A stretch of 64,000 nucleotides of DNA. Origin: Yoonia sp. G8-12 (GTDB taxonomy: Bacteria > Pseudomonadota > Alphaproteobacteria > Rhodobacterales > Rhodobacteraceae). Below the pieces are notes generated by a model. The model did not search any database, had not been told where the DNA came from, and saw only the letters and a program-made list of their open reading frames with translations. Below, in pieces: positions 1 through 8,896 of the stretch. The stretch spans positions 1,054,001-1,118,000 of the forward strand of contig NZ_CP151762.1 in assembly GCF_038443675.1 (NCBI RefSeq), given 5' to 3'. Position 1 is the first letter of the stretch; each line of letters begins with the position of its first letter. The position numbers and the translations under genes were made by a program.

Positions 1-944
1 AACTCGGTGATCTTGGCACGGTGCCATGCACAGGCCTGATTGTGCAAATCGCCCAGGACCGGGTCGGCCTTGAATGCCTCCAACAGCAGGCGCGCGCGGT
101 CAGCGTGCGGTGCGATCGTGTCGTCTTGGGCGCGATTGACGTTCATGTCCGACCAGTAATGTTCTGTCTGTTCGCGCGCGATGTGGTTGGTGCGGCCGCG
201 ATCACGCTTGACCAGAAAACTATCAAGCGACCGCACCGAATAATGGTGAAGCCGCGCGTATTTGTGGCTAAAGCCGTCCCACGCACGCCAGCCGATCTGC
301 GCGATTGGCATGTGGTTGCCGCCGCAATCGGACCAACGCACCTCGTCCTCGCGCCCTGCGGGCACGTTCTTGGGCCGGTGCGGATTGAAGCGCCGGAACA
401 GCCCGTTGTTGCGAAACAGGGTCTTGAACCCGGTGGCACGGCCATTTGCAGGATCGTCTTCGGCATCGGCCAGCGTGAACTGATCCATCACGAGCGCATC
501 TTCAAAATCACAAACGCCACCGCAGCCAAACAGTTTCCACACGAACGATACCGCGTCACAATCACCGATTTTCGCGATCATCTGATCCAGCGTGGTCAAC
601 CCCTCGCGCAGATTGATAAATTCGTCCACATCAAGACACATCAACCATTCGGCCCCGGTCACCCAAGGGTGTGCCGTGGCACGACGCAGCGCCTTATGCT
701 GGGGCGGAGAGCCGTCGGACACATCGTTGGGCCGGTGGCTACAATAGCCCAGTTCCTCCAACCGCTGCAGCATCAGGTCGGTGCCATCTTCGCAATCATT
801 GGTGAAGACAACAAAACCCGTAAACCCAATCGCCAGATTATGCGCGATCCATTCGAGCAGAAACGGCCCCTCGTTCTTCATCGTGGACATGATGACATGG
901 CTGCCGCCAAGGGCAGGGGGCGGTAGGGCCACGGTAATTGTCAT
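1..944 (-). CDS. glycosyltransferase family 2-like protein, 3' end cut by window edge
   Basis: A reading frame on the minus strand is open from the ATG at 944 to the left edge, giving 314 residues with no stop. The N-terminus contains STMKNEGPFLLEWIAHNLAI, typical of the glycosyltransferase group whose members start with a 'KNEGP.L.EW.AH.' segment (Glyco_tranf_2_4 type). Around residues 95-100 a LDVDEFI motif supplies the acidic DxD-like site for a nucleotide sugar and metal. The start overlaps the stop of the upstream gene as ATGA, so the two are probably translationally coupled. The context is a cluster of glycan-modifying genes, so a role in exopolysaccharide or surface glycan assembly is inferred; donor and acceptor are unknown. 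The C-terminus is missing only because the window ends. Confidence 0.8.
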   Translation of the reverse strand, partial: MTITVALPPPALGGSHVIMSTMKNEGPFLLEWIAHNLAIGFTGFVVFTNDCEDGTDLMLQRLEELGYCSHRPNDVSDGSPPQHKALRRATAHPWVTGAEWLMCLDVDEFINLREGLTTLDQMIAKIGDCDAVSFVWKLFGCGGVCDFEDALVMDQFTLADAEDDPANGRATGFKTLFRNNGLFRRFNPHRPKNVPAGREDEVRWSDCGGNHMPIAQIGWRAWDGFSHKYARLHHYSVRSLDSFLVKRDRGRTNHIAREQTEHYWSDMNVNRAQDDTIAPHADRARLLLEAFKADPVLGDLHNQACAWHRAKITE

Positions 945-2824
945 TCTGCGCGTTCTCTTTTGAGTTTGCGAAAGGCGGGTGTCACACGGGCCGCAAGCTG
1001 GTCATGCCCGCGCGCTTGCAGGTTCGCGATCAGCGCCTTGCGATACCACGGCAACATGCGCCGCGCGCGGATCATGTCGTAAAAGACCGCCGGTGTAAGC
1101 GTGTCGTCAAATGCATGCTGCATCAGAGGTTTCAGCAGGCCCGCGCGCCGCAAGAAGACAGGCGAAAAATGCCCCGAACACCACGTTTTGAGCAAGATCA
1201 ACCTGTCGCTTTCAAGCCGTTCAACATGCTGACGGTCAGGCGCAAAGAAAGGATCGTAAAACACAAATGCCTTGCCCACGTCGCCAATCTCAAAGGCGCA
1301 ATCGCTGTGGGGCAGGGACCAATCACGCGCCCGCCCCATGGCAAAGCGTTCTTCCCACGGCACCAAGGCCTCTTCCAGCGTGGTTTGGGGGTTAAAGCTA
1401 ATGACCGTCGCACCGGGCGACAATGATGCAAAGGCAAGCGCCGCAAAACCGCCCATTGACGTCCCCGTCAGAATGACCTTGTCAAAGGCCGCAAAAAACC
1501 CGTCCGTGGACAGACCTTGCAGATAGGTAATCAACTGCGGATCGCGAAACCAGTCCTTGCGGCGGGCCATGACCGACAAATGCGAAAAGCCGTTGTCGCG
1601 CACGAATTTATAGGCCCAAGGTTCACGTTCAGCGGACAAATCGTTCACGCTGGACAGATTGTCGAACGTCACGACAAGCCGGTTTGCGTCACGTTGGACG
1701 AATGACACGGCATGGTTTTTCAGACGGGTGTAGAACCCTTCATTTTCACCACTGGTGTGAATTTCGGCAAACCACGGTGGCAAAGTAGCACCACCTGCGG
1801 GGCGTGGGTCATCTTCGGCTATGCTGTCATCTTGTGACGCGACGGCGGGTTCGGGTCGTACGTCCTCGCCGTTCAAGGCGGCGATCACTTGCTGGAAATC
1901 TGTCGCATTTTCGCGCAGGCTCTCGCGGGTGGCGGTCTCTTCTGCGCAAAGTGCGGACTGTGCTGCAGCAACATCGGGCAAGGCCATCAGAATGGCCATT
2001 TGCGCGGCTGTTGCATCCTGCCGCATATCCAACGTCCAGCGTTTGCCTTGTGTCGCGCTCAAGGCCGCAAGCCGCGCGATCTGGATGTCAACGCCGGGAT
2101 GCTGTTTGGCGGGCAGGGCCTGTTGATTGATCAGATAGGTCTCGACCGAGGGCGCGGGGATTTTCAGGACCGACGCTTTGGCGCCCCCAAGCGTTTGTTC
2201 GGGCATCGTGCCGGTGGCAAGGCTCTGGGGCGCGGGCAAAACGGCACCGTTGCCATCAATCCATGTCACCGTCTTTCCGCCTTGCACCGGCCCGGTTGGG
2301 CGTTCGGGCGTCCGCGATGACCACAGGCCCAACTGCGTGACACTGCGCATGGCAGAAGGCTGTGCTGCATCGACCAGCGGAATGGAATGTTGCAAAATAC
2401 CACCGGGGATATGGGGCCGATTGGGCGTGATCCCCCCGATCCGAACAGGCGCACACAGCACGTCTGCACCAGACGATTGCATAAGCGACGGCAACGTTTG
2501 CGCGGGATCACTGATGCAAAAATACTCATCCGGCGCAAGATAGAGCCCATAACCACCCGTCTCGGCATCCTCGATGCGCGCCGCGCGGATGGCTGAATTA
2601 TGAATCTCTTCCTTGATATCGGGATCGACGGCGACGGGGATGATCTTGATGACACCGGCAGCGGCAAGCGCGTCCAGAAGCGGCTGGTTGCCGGCCTGTC
2701 GGCGATCAACAAAGATCACTGTCTCTGTCACACCGATTGCGCGGTGATAAGCGAGCCATTCCACAAAAGATGACGCCGGTTTCAAGACAAAGGCGCTGAG
2801 CATCAGTCCTGGACCCACCGTCAT
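941..2824 (-). CDS. two-domain protein: glycosyltransferase-like N-terminus fused to alpha/beta hydrolase-like C-terminus
   Basis: The frame is open further upstream (to 3244), but that part lies antisense to another gene and reads as non-protein. I chose the ATG at 2824 because AAGAAGG lies 8 bases before it and the sequence then becomes family-like; this gives 627 residues. Residues 10-120 resemble the family 2 glycosyltransferase fold of the downstream neighbour (SFVEWLAYHRAIGVTE, later APDEYF in place of DVDEF). Residues from about 395 onward read as an alpha/beta hydrolase, with strand VILTGTSMGGFAALAFAS carrying the nucleophile-elbow signature GTSMGG. The middle is low-complexity and acidic. 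Function is not known; a transferase that also removes or adds an acyl group on a glycan is one possibility. It is divergent from the gene at 2921 and coupled to the gene at 944. Confidence 0.72.
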   Translation of the reverse strand: MTVGPGLMLSAFVLKPASSFVEWLAYHRAIGVTETVIFVDRRQAGNQPLLDALAAAGVIKIIPVAVDPDIKEEIHNSAIRAARIEDAETGGYGLYLAPDEYFCISDPAQTLPSLMQSSGADVLCAPVRIGGITPNRPHIPGGILQHSIPLVDAAQPSAMRSVTQLGLWSSRTPERPTGPVQGGKTVTWIDGNGAVLPAPQSLATGTMPEQTLGGAKASVLKIPAPSVETYLINQQALPAKQHPGVDIQIARLAALSATQGKRWTLDMRQDATAAQMAILMALPDVAAAQSALCAEETATRESLRENATDFQQVIAALNGEDVRPEPAVASQDDSIAEDDPRPAGGATLPPWFAEIHTSGENEGFYTRLKNHAVSFVQRDANRLVVTFDNLSSVNDLSAEREPWAYKFVRDNGFSHLSVMARRKDWFRDPQLITYLQGLSTDGFFAAFDKVILTGTSMGGFAALAFASLSPGATVISFNPQTTLEEALVPWEERFAMGRARDWSLPHSDCAFEIGDVGKAFVFYDPFFAPDRQHVERLESDRLILLKTWCSGHFSPVFLRRAGLLKPLMQHAFDDTLTPAVFYDMIRARRMLPWYRKALIANLQARGHDQLAARVTPAFRKLKRERAE

Positions 2825-2920
2825 ATCAATCGCCTTCTTGTGCCACTGCCCGGCGGTGGGAGTGCTTGTGAATATCGGGGTGAATGTATAGGCTTTGTCG
2901 TGGTTAGAAAAGGTTGATTT

Positions 2921-3736
2921 ATGATGCCGCGGGCAGGCCAAAGTCGTGGTTTCTTCATTGGTCTGCGCAAGGACCAATTGGGCGCGCGCCTTTTGATGAT
3001 GCTCAATAGTATGCGCCTTGCGGATGACTATAAAACGGACTTTCGCATCAACTGGTTTCCACGCGGGGCCGCAGCGCCCAAACTGGACAGGCCGCTTGAT
3101 CTGTTCGATCCGGCCTTCATCGACCGCCATTTCATCGACAATGACGATTTTGAAAACCTCGCGGCGATCACCAAGCCGGTTGACAGCTTCCGGCACGATG
3201 GCGATCCCGAAAGGCTCGAGGCCCATCTTGCAAGCGGCGGTCATGTCGTGCTTGACGAAGGGTTTGAGATCGAAAGGCTACCTTGGGAAGATGGCGAAGA
3301 TCATCAGGATCGGTTTCGCGCGTTCATTTCACGGATCGGGTTCAATCAAGCCGTCAAAGAGCAAATGGCAAAGATCCAACACGCCATGTCTGGATTGCCG
3401 GGCCCGGTGTTTGCCTACCATATCAGGCGCGGCGATATCCTTAACGAGGCGCCGTGGAAGCACAAGGAATGGCCCTCCAAGATCGAACCAGACGAACTTT
3501 ATTCGGCCTATCTGAACAAGAACCCCGACGCCGCAGCCTTGGTTTTTTCAGATCAGCCCGAAAGCATAGCCGGGCTTATGGCGGCGCATCCGCAACTGCG
3601 CAGCATGGCCGATTTGGTGAACCTAGACCACTGCAAGCCGGTTCAGCGTGATTTTCTTGAACTTTATGCCATGTCGCTGGCCACCCAGATTATCGCACCC
3701 CCGTCAGTGCCTTCAGCCGCGCAGCGGCACGTTTAA
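2921..3736 (+). CDS. fucosyltransferase-like protein (HxRRGD motif), probably frameshifted at its 3' end
   Basis: This 271-residue product carries AYHIRRGDIL near residues 165-175, the HxRR(G/T)D signature seen in GDP-fucose-type glycosyltransferases (alpha-1,2/alpha-1,6 families and O-fucosyltransferases). It begins 96 bp from the divergent gene at 2824, with AAAAGG before the ATG. The last 12 residues (after TQIIAPP) look unnatural. Adding one C to the five-C run at 3698-3702 continues the protein as PVSAFSRAAARLSGQERK and joins it in frame to the TPR protein that follows, giving one 678-residue protein. The activity itself is inferred from one motif; the donor sugar is unknown. Confidence 0.65.
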   Translation: MMPRAGQSRGFFIGLRKDQLGARLLMMLNSMRLADDYKTDFRINWFPRGAAAPKLDRPLDLFDPAFIDRHFIDNDDFENLAAITKPVDSFRHDGDPERLEAHLASGGHVVLDEGFEIERLPWEDGEDHQDRFRAFISRIGFNQAVKEQMAKIQHAMSGLPGPVFAYHIRRGDILNEAPWKHKEWPSKIEPDELYSAYLNKNPDAAALVFSDQPESIAGLMAAHPQLRSMADLVNLDHCKPVQRDFLELYAMSLATQIIAPPSVPSAAQRHV

Positions 3737-3765
3737 GCGGGCAAGAACGCAAATGCTTTCACGAA

Positions 3766-4956
3766 GTGATGGATATTCCCGAAAGAGACGCGGCCTATGA
3801 CAGCACAATTGCGCGCTTTCAAAAGGGCGTCTCTGCCTTCATCACGCCAAGCGAAGCTGCGCATGTGTATGTCAAAGTGGCCCGTCGGTTACAGGTCGCC
3901 CAGCGGGAAAAAGAGGCGTGGGAATTCGCGGACAAGATCCTGCGGGCAGGCGCGGACAATGCTTTCCTGCCGCTGATGCAGGCGGCCAACTGCATTTACC
4001 TGAGCCGGTGGGAAGAGGCACTCGAACACGTTGAAACCGCGATCGACGACCCCAATCAGTGGCAAGAGAATTATGTCTCTGCACTCGCGTTGCGCGCGCA
4101 TATTCTGGGGGCACTTGGCAAAGCGGTGCGCGCGCGGCAGTCCTTTCTCAGCGGATTTTGGCAAAAACCATCGTTGCCGGATGTCACCGTTGTGGGCACT
4201 TTCATGATCCGAAGACAGCGTTTGCGACCCGGTGAGGCGCTTCCATTTGATCGTGATACTGTCATGGCGCTGCAACTTGGGTATCAGCTGCACAACATCG
4301 TCTTGCAACAAAACAAGATCATTCGCGCGCGCGCGCTTGATCTGTCAACGATTGCAATCGAATGGCCGTGGTTTGCGCTTGATGGCAAAACACAAAAACT
4401 GATGAACGCCAAACATGCGCTCAAAGCGATGCGCGCAAAGCTGATGCAAAGCGATCAATACGCGCCGGGGGCAGGGCCCTTCAGCTTTTGCGCGTTGCTG
4501 GATGCGCGGATGGGAAAACTGGACAGCGCGCTGGCGCAAAACCAGAACGCACTGGAACAGGCACCTGAAAACCAATTGGTGCGCAAACGGCAGGCAGAAA
4601 TCCTGATGCTGCGCGGCGACTATGACGAAGCGCTGGCCCAGATGCAGACATGTATCGCGCTGGGACCGGACCACGCGTTCTGGCATTTCCTGACGGGATT
4701 GATCCATGAAGGGGCAGGGGACATGCAGAATGCCGGCCTGTCGTTTGAACGCGCGGCCGCAATGGATGAGACTACCGCCGAATTGCATGCATATGTCGCA
4801 GAGTTTTTCCGCAAGACCGGAGACTTTGCTACGGCCATAGCCGCGCTTGATCGTGCCGCCCGGATTGCACCAAACCAACAACGCTATCGCAACAAACGCA
4901 GCCGGATCATGCGCCAGAAAGGGCCATCTTCACAGCCGAACATTGCCAGCAGATGA
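3766..4956 (+). CDS. tetratricopeptide-repeat protein, probably the C-terminal part of the preceding gene
   Basis: The 396-residue sequence is built from helical repeat pairs with TPR-like spacing, clearest at residues 245-380 (for example ALAQNQNALEQAPENQLVRK and AIAALDRAARIAPNQQ). No signal peptide or membrane segment is visible. TPR arrays bind other proteins. The ATG at 3766 has no convincing ribosome binding site, and the frame stays open upstream to 3661 with protein-like sequence. Both points suggest that the real protein begins at 2921 and that a single base is missing near 3700. Its role is therefore probably tied to the HxRRGD domain and to the neighbouring sulfotransferase and glycosyltransferase genes. 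If the break is real, this would be a poorly translated free TPR protein. Confidence 0.65.
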   Translation: MMDIPERDAAYDSTIARFQKGVSAFITPSEAAHVYVKVARRLQVAQREKEAWEFADKILRAGADNAFLPLMQAANCIYLSRWEEALEHVETAIDDPNQWQENYVSALALRAHILGALGKAVRARQSFLSGFWQKPSLPDVTVVGTFMIRRQRLRPGEALPFDRDTVMALQLGYQLHNIVLQQNKIIRARALDLSTIAIEWPWFALDGKTQKLMNAKHALKAMRAKLMQSDQYAPGAGPFSFCALLDARMGKLDSALAQNQNALEQAPENQLVRKRQAEILMLRGDYDEALAQMQTCIALGPDHAFWHFLTGLIHEGAGDMQNAGLSFERAAAMDETTAELHAYVAEFFRKTGDFATAIAALDRAARIAPNQQRYRNKRSRIMRQKGPSSQPNIASR

Positions 4957-5064
4957 ACAGGTGCAGGGCCTAGTTTTCAAAGGATGATGTTGATAGTGGA
5001 TAAAAGCACGCTGCGGTTCACCCAAGGCATAGGCATCTTGCAGGTCGAGTGAAAAGGACAGGTC

Positions 5065-6054
5065 ATGCTTTGGATCCACATCGGGATGCCCAAGACAGGT
5101 ACAACGGCATTGCAGGGCTATCTGCATAGCAACGCTGCATTTCTGCAAGACCATAACATCAGGTACATGACGGCGGGGCGCGATCGCGGCACGGGTCGGG
5201 CGCGGCTGATTTGCCAGAACTCGATGGCGGTCGCCATGTCGCGGGGGTGGACCGACGCACCAACACCACAGGCCTTTGCCCAAGAATACGACAGACACGC
5301 AACACAACATTGCATTGTCTCCAGCGAGATGTTTTTCGGGCGCGATTTGTCGCCACTTTACGAACGCTACCTTGCGACCCTCGCAACGCCGGTCCGGTTT
5401 GTCGTCTATCTGCGGCGGTTCGATGATTTTCTCGAGGCCGACTATAAGCAGCGTGCGAAGAACGGGATGCGCACGCGCGGCGTTGACGCCTTTGTTGCCA
5501 ACCGTTTGGCGCAGATCGCGGGTGATCCCGATTACATGAATTTTAGCCTCATGTTCGAGCGCATTGCCCAGCAGGTGCCCGGTGCCGAGATTATCCCGCG
5601 GCTGTATTTGCGCGAAGAAATGGCGGGACATGATGTTATTTCGGATTTCTTGTCGCTGATGGACGTTCCGACATCCGATGTGGTTTTACCAAAGGTGGGT
5701 TCAAACCAATCCTTGTCACGTATGGCCAGCGAGGCCTTGGGCCGGTTTAACGGCGGTGGTCCTGACTTTGACAAAAAAGCGCGACGCCAGCTGGGGCGGG
5801 CGTTGCAGAACACGGCTGATCCAAGGATTTTTAGACGCGGTGACGTGTTGAACGCAGCCGAGCGCACGCAGATCAACGACGCGCTGGAAGCACGCAACGC
5901 CGCGATGCGCGAGACGTATTTCCCCGGTCGGGACCAGCTTTTTCCGCCCCGTGAGGACACATTTATGGCGTTTCAGCGCGGCGGATCCGAAGAATTGGCA
6001 GATTTCCAATATATCAACGATAAGCTAAATAAACTGGTCCAAAAACAGGACTAA
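5065..6054 (+). CDS. sulfotransferase family protein
   Basis: The 329-residue product starts with WIHIGMPKTGTTALQGYL, the 5'-phosphosulfate-binding loop of PAPS-dependent sulfotransferases, and has RFVVYLRRFDDFLEADYKQ at about residues 110-130, where the 3'-phosphate-binding arginine and following helix are expected. Enzymes of this type move a sulfuryl group from PAPS to a hydroxyl or amine of a carbohydrate or small molecule. AAAAGGACAGGTC before the ATG supplies a ribosome binding site. It sits between a TPR protein and a DXD glycosyltransferase, which suggests sulfation of the same surface glycan. The acceptor cannot be read from the sequence. Confidence 0.82.
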   Translation: MLWIHIGMPKTGTTALQGYLHSNAAFLQDHNIRYMTAGRDRGTGRARLICQNSMAVAMSRGWTDAPTPQAFAQEYDRHATQHCIVSSEMFFGRDLSPLYERYLATLATPVRFVVYLRRFDDFLEADYKQRAKNGMRTRGVDAFVANRLAQIAGDPDYMNFSLMFERIAQQVPGAEIIPRLYLREEMAGHDVISDFLSLMDVPTSDVVLPKVGSNQSLSRMASEALGRFNGGGPDFDKKARRQLGRALQNTADPRIFRRGDVLNAAERTQINDALEARNAAMRETYFPGRDQLFPPREDTFMAFQRGGSEELADFQYINDKLNKLVQKQD

Positions 6055-6087
6055 CATGGGCCCTGGTGGGCAAGAGCGGATAGGCAG

Positions 6088-6939
6088 ATGAAACTTTACG
6101 ATGTCGCAAGCCTTTGGGTCGGGCCAGAGCTCACCTGGATGGAGCAGATGTGCCTTTTATCATTTGTTGACAAGGGGCACCGCACCATTCTTTATGTCTA
6201 CGACGATGTAAAATCGGTTCCTGATGGTGTCGAAGTGCGTGATGCAAATGAAATCATGCCATCGGACCAAATCATTTACCATGCCGCCACAGGCAGCCCC
6301 GCGTTTCATTCCGATATCTTCCGTCTCAGAATGCTGGATCAAACGGACTATCTCTGGATTGATACAGATGCCTATTGCTGGCAACCGTTCGTGCGGCCTG
6401 CGCATGGCCATTTCTACGGATGGGGAACAGACGAGACGCGAAAGATTTACTCGGGCGTGCTGGGATTGCCCAAAGATTCACCAACTTTGCAGGCGATGCT
6501 GGAGCTGACAAAAGACGAATATCCCGTGCCGCCATTTTTACCCCAGAGGCAGCAACGCAGGCTGCAAAGCCAGAAAGATGCCGGCGATGGCGTGCATATT
6601 TCATTGATGCGTTGGGGCGTCTGCGGGCCGGATGCACTGCATTATTTTCTGCATCAATCCGGTGAGGTAAAACATGCCTTTGACGGGCCTGTGCTTTATC
6701 CGGTGCCGTTCAATTCAACGCGATCATTTCATCGTCCTAAACTGAAAAAAGGCGTGTTTGATCTGATCACCGAAGAAACGCTCTCAGTGCATTTCTATGG
6801 CCGACGGTTTCGCAATATTTTTGCGCTGACCGACGGCATCCCGATGGCGGGGTCATTTGCGGACGATCTGTGCCAAAAGCACGGTCTGGATCCGTCACTG
6901 ACAGGCCATCTGTTTGTCAGACGCAAAAAGAACGGCTAG
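6088..6939 (+). CDS. glycosyltransferase with DXD motif (GT32/capsular type)
   Basis: The 283-residue protein contains HSDIFRLRMLDQTDYLWIDTDAYC split over residues 75-97. The 'SD..R...L...GG.Y.D.D' pattern is that of glycosyltransferases with a sugar-binding DXD region (Gly_transf_sug, related to GT32), here DTD. The usual glycine pair before the Y.W.D.D segment is TD. No membrane segment is evident, so a cytosolic enzyme acting on a lipid-linked or nascent glycan is likely. It lies 33 bp after the sulfotransferase gene, on the same strand, and is probably co-transcribed. The donor sugar is unknown. Confidence 0.7.
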   Translation: MKLYDVASLWVGPELTWMEQMCLLSFVDKGHRTILYVYDDVKSVPDGVEVRDANEIMPSDQIIYHAATGSPAFHSDIFRLRMLDQTDYLWIDTDAYCWQPFVRPAHGHFYGWGTDETRKIYSGVLGLPKDSPTLQAMLELTKDEYPVPPFLPQRQQRRLQSQKDAGDGVHISLMRWGVCGPDALHYFLHQSGEVKHAFDGPVLYPVPFNSTRSFHRPKLKKGVFDLITEETLSVHFYGRRFRNIFALTDGIPMAGSFADDLCQKHGLDPSLTGHLFVRRKKNG

Positions 6940-7077
6940 GGCGCACATCAAAGCAAAGCTCTGGATAAACTGCACCAGTCGACGCATCGCCATATACTAA
7001 ATATTACATAATACTGATTATGCGATAATTGGAATTATAAAACTGTCAGCAACGCCAGTGCCTTACAGCGCGCCCTT

Positions 7078-8064
7078 CTACAGCACTTTGCGCAACCCGT
7101 CGCGTGCAGCCGCATCTGCGGCGTCTGCCAATATCTGTGCGCGCAACCCGTCTTCGCCCGTGGGTGTCGTCGGAGCCCCTGAGATCAACGCCGCAACGAA
7201 ATGTTCCATCTCGGCGCGATACGCAGCGGCATAGCGTTCCAGGAAAAACGGCTGCGTGGCCGCTTTGCACATGCCGTGCGCGTTGGACAGTTCGACGGTG
7301 TTTTCCAGCATGTTATCGGCGCGCAACATACCTGTGCTGCCATGCACCTCGATCCGCTGGTCATAGCCATAGGTTGCACGGCGCGAGTTCGAGATCTGGC
7401 AGATCTTGCCGCTTGCGGTTTTCAGCGTCACGACAGCGGTGTCAAAATCACCCGCCTGCCCGATTTCAGGATCAACAAGGCACGATCCGGCCGCCGTCAG
7501 TTCCGCAGGTTCCTCGCCCAGCAAAAAGCGCGCCATATCCAGATCGTGGATCATCATGTCGCGGAATATCCCGCCGGATGTCTTGATATAGCCAATGGGT
7601 GGCGGCGAAGGATCGCGCGACAGGATCGTCACAAGTTCAACGTTTCCAATGACTTGATCCGCAATCTGGCGCTGTAGATGTGCAAAGTTCGGATCAAAAC
7701 GGCGGTTGAAGGCCGTCATGAACGGCACGCCTGCTTTTGCAACGGCGGCCAGACAATCGTGGATCCGCGCGACCGACAGATCAATCGGCTTTTCACAGAA
7801 AATGGCTTTGCCCGCTGCAGCGGCCTGTTGGATCAGATCATAATGCGTGGTCGTCGGCGTGCCGATAATCACCGCATCAATGCCGGGATCGTTGATGAGC
7901 GCGTCCGCATCCATGGCTTTCGCACCCAGCTTGGCGGCCAAGGCTTCAGCCGCTGCAGGCACGGCATCGGCCACAGCGACAGCGCGCGCATTCGTCATGG
8001 CCGTCAGTGTCGTACCATGGACCTGACCAATCCGGCCACATCCCAAAATACCAATATTAATCAA
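7078..8064 (-). CDS. iolG: myo-inositol 2-dehydrogenase
   Basis: IolG/IdhA oxidises myo-inositol to 2-keto-myo-inositol with NAD+, the first step of inositol catabolism in the cytosol. The 328-residue protein has the N-terminal Rossmann motif GILGCGRIGQVHG, the Gfo/Idh/MocA motif CEKPIDLS near residue 95, and the active-site segment GGIFRDMMIHDLDMARFLLG at about 165-185 with the conserved Asp and His. The length is usual for the family. The start is a TTG at 8064; AAGGGG lies 8 bases upstream and overlaps the end of the preceding aldolase gene, so the genes are closely coupled. It is last in the iolD-C-B-J-G run. Confidence 0.9.
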   Translation of the reverse strand: MINIGILGCGRIGQVHGTTLTAMTNARAVAVADAVPAAAEALAAKLGAKAMDADALINDPGIDAVIIGTPTTTHYDLIQQAAAAGKAIFCEKPIDLSVARIHDCLAAVAKAGVPFMTAFNRRFDPNFAHLQRQIADQVIGNVELVTILSRDPSPPPIGYIKTSGGIFRDMMIHDLDMARFLLGEEPAELTAAGSCLVDPEIGQAGDFDTAVVTLKTASGKICQISNSRRATYGYDQRIEVHGSTGMLRADNMLENTVELSNAHGMCKAATQPFFLERYAAAYRAEMEHFVAALISGAPTTPTGEDGLRAQILADAADAAARDGLRKVL

Positions 8065-8068
8065 TGCC

Positions 8069-8896
8069 CTACCCCTTCAAATTTCGCAGGACTGTGCGGG
8101 CCGCTGCCATCACAGGATCATGGGTTTCTTTCAAAATCGCGACGCGATCAAAACGATCAGGATCTGCGTTCACCGCTTCGCGCATTGCGGCGCCAAAGGC
8201 CATCCGCAATTCGGTGCCGATGTTGAATTTGCAAATATTTGTGGTCTTTGCCAGTCGCCTGCGCTGGTCCACAGGCACGCCGGAACCCCCGTGGATCACC
8301 AAGGGCACAGGTGTCACTGCCTGAATGGCCGCGATCCGCGCCTCGTCCAGCCCGCCTTCTTTATCTTGTTGCAGATGGACGTTGCCCACCGAAATCGCCA
8401 TCGCATCAATGCCGGTTTCTGCGGCAAAAATCGCAGCCTCCGCAGGGTCCGTTCCGGCGGAATTTTCGCCGCCAGCATAGCCGACAAAGCCAATCTCGCC
8501 TTCACAAGATATACCTGCTTTATGCGCGATTTCAGCGACTTGCAGTGTCTCTTTGATGTTATCTTTCAACGATTTCCGCGAGCCGTCAAACATCAGTGAC
8601 GTAAACCCTGCATCGAGCGCCTCGGAGCATTCATCATAGGTATAGCCGTGGTCCAAATGCGCCACGACCGGCACGCTGGCCTGTTCAGCCAGATAGCGGA
8701 ACATCTTGCCCAACACCGGCAGCGGCGTGTGCGCGCGGCACCCCGGCCCCGCTTGCAGGATCACGGCGCAATTTTCGGCCTCTGCTGCTGCTACAAAGGC
8801 GCGCATGTCTTCCCAGCCAAGGGTGACAAGCCCGCCCACCGCATAGCCACCCTGCAATGCGGGCTGAAGCACGTCTTTCAACGTCACAAGTGTCAT
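8069..8896 (-). CDS. iolJ: class II aldolase, probably 6-phospho-5-dehydro-2-deoxy-D-gluconate aldolase
   Basis: The 275-residue protein is a class II fructose-bisphosphate-aldolase family member. VVAHLDHGYTYDEC at residues 80-95 holds the Asp and zinc-binding His; ISCEGEIGFVG near 130 and VIHGGSGVP near 205-215 hold further zinc and phosphate-binding residues. Because iolB, iolC, iolD and iolG flank it, the expected substrate is DKP (2-deoxy-5-keto-D-gluconate 6-phosphate), cleaved to dihydroxyacetone phosphate and malonate semialdehyde. The sequence alone does not exclude fructose or tagatose bisphosphate. Its ATG overlaps the stop of iolB by four bases. Confidence 0.82.
   Translation of the reverse strand: MTLVTLKDVLQPALQGGYAVGGLVTLGWEDMRAFVAAAEAENCAVILQAGPGCRAHTPLPVLGKMFRYLAEQASVPVVAHLDHGYTYDECSEALDAGFTSLMFDGSRKSLKDNIKETLQVAEIAHKAGISCEGEIGFVGYAGGENSAGTDPAEAAIFAAETGIDAMAISVGNVHLQQDKEGGLDEARIAAIQAVTPVPLVIHGGSGVPVDQRRRLAKTTNICKFNIGTELRMAFGAAMREAVNADPDRFDRVAILKETHDPVMAAARTVLRNLKG

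Noticed and set aside
21..926. 301-codon plus-strand frame at the left edge
   Set aside because: It is the antisense shadow of the minus-strand glycosyltransferase, which has clear family motifs.
2825..3244. N-terminal extension of the fused glycosyltransferase-hydrolase frame
   Set aside because: It is antisense to the HxRRGD gene and reads as non-protein; the ATG at 2824 has a ribosome binding site.
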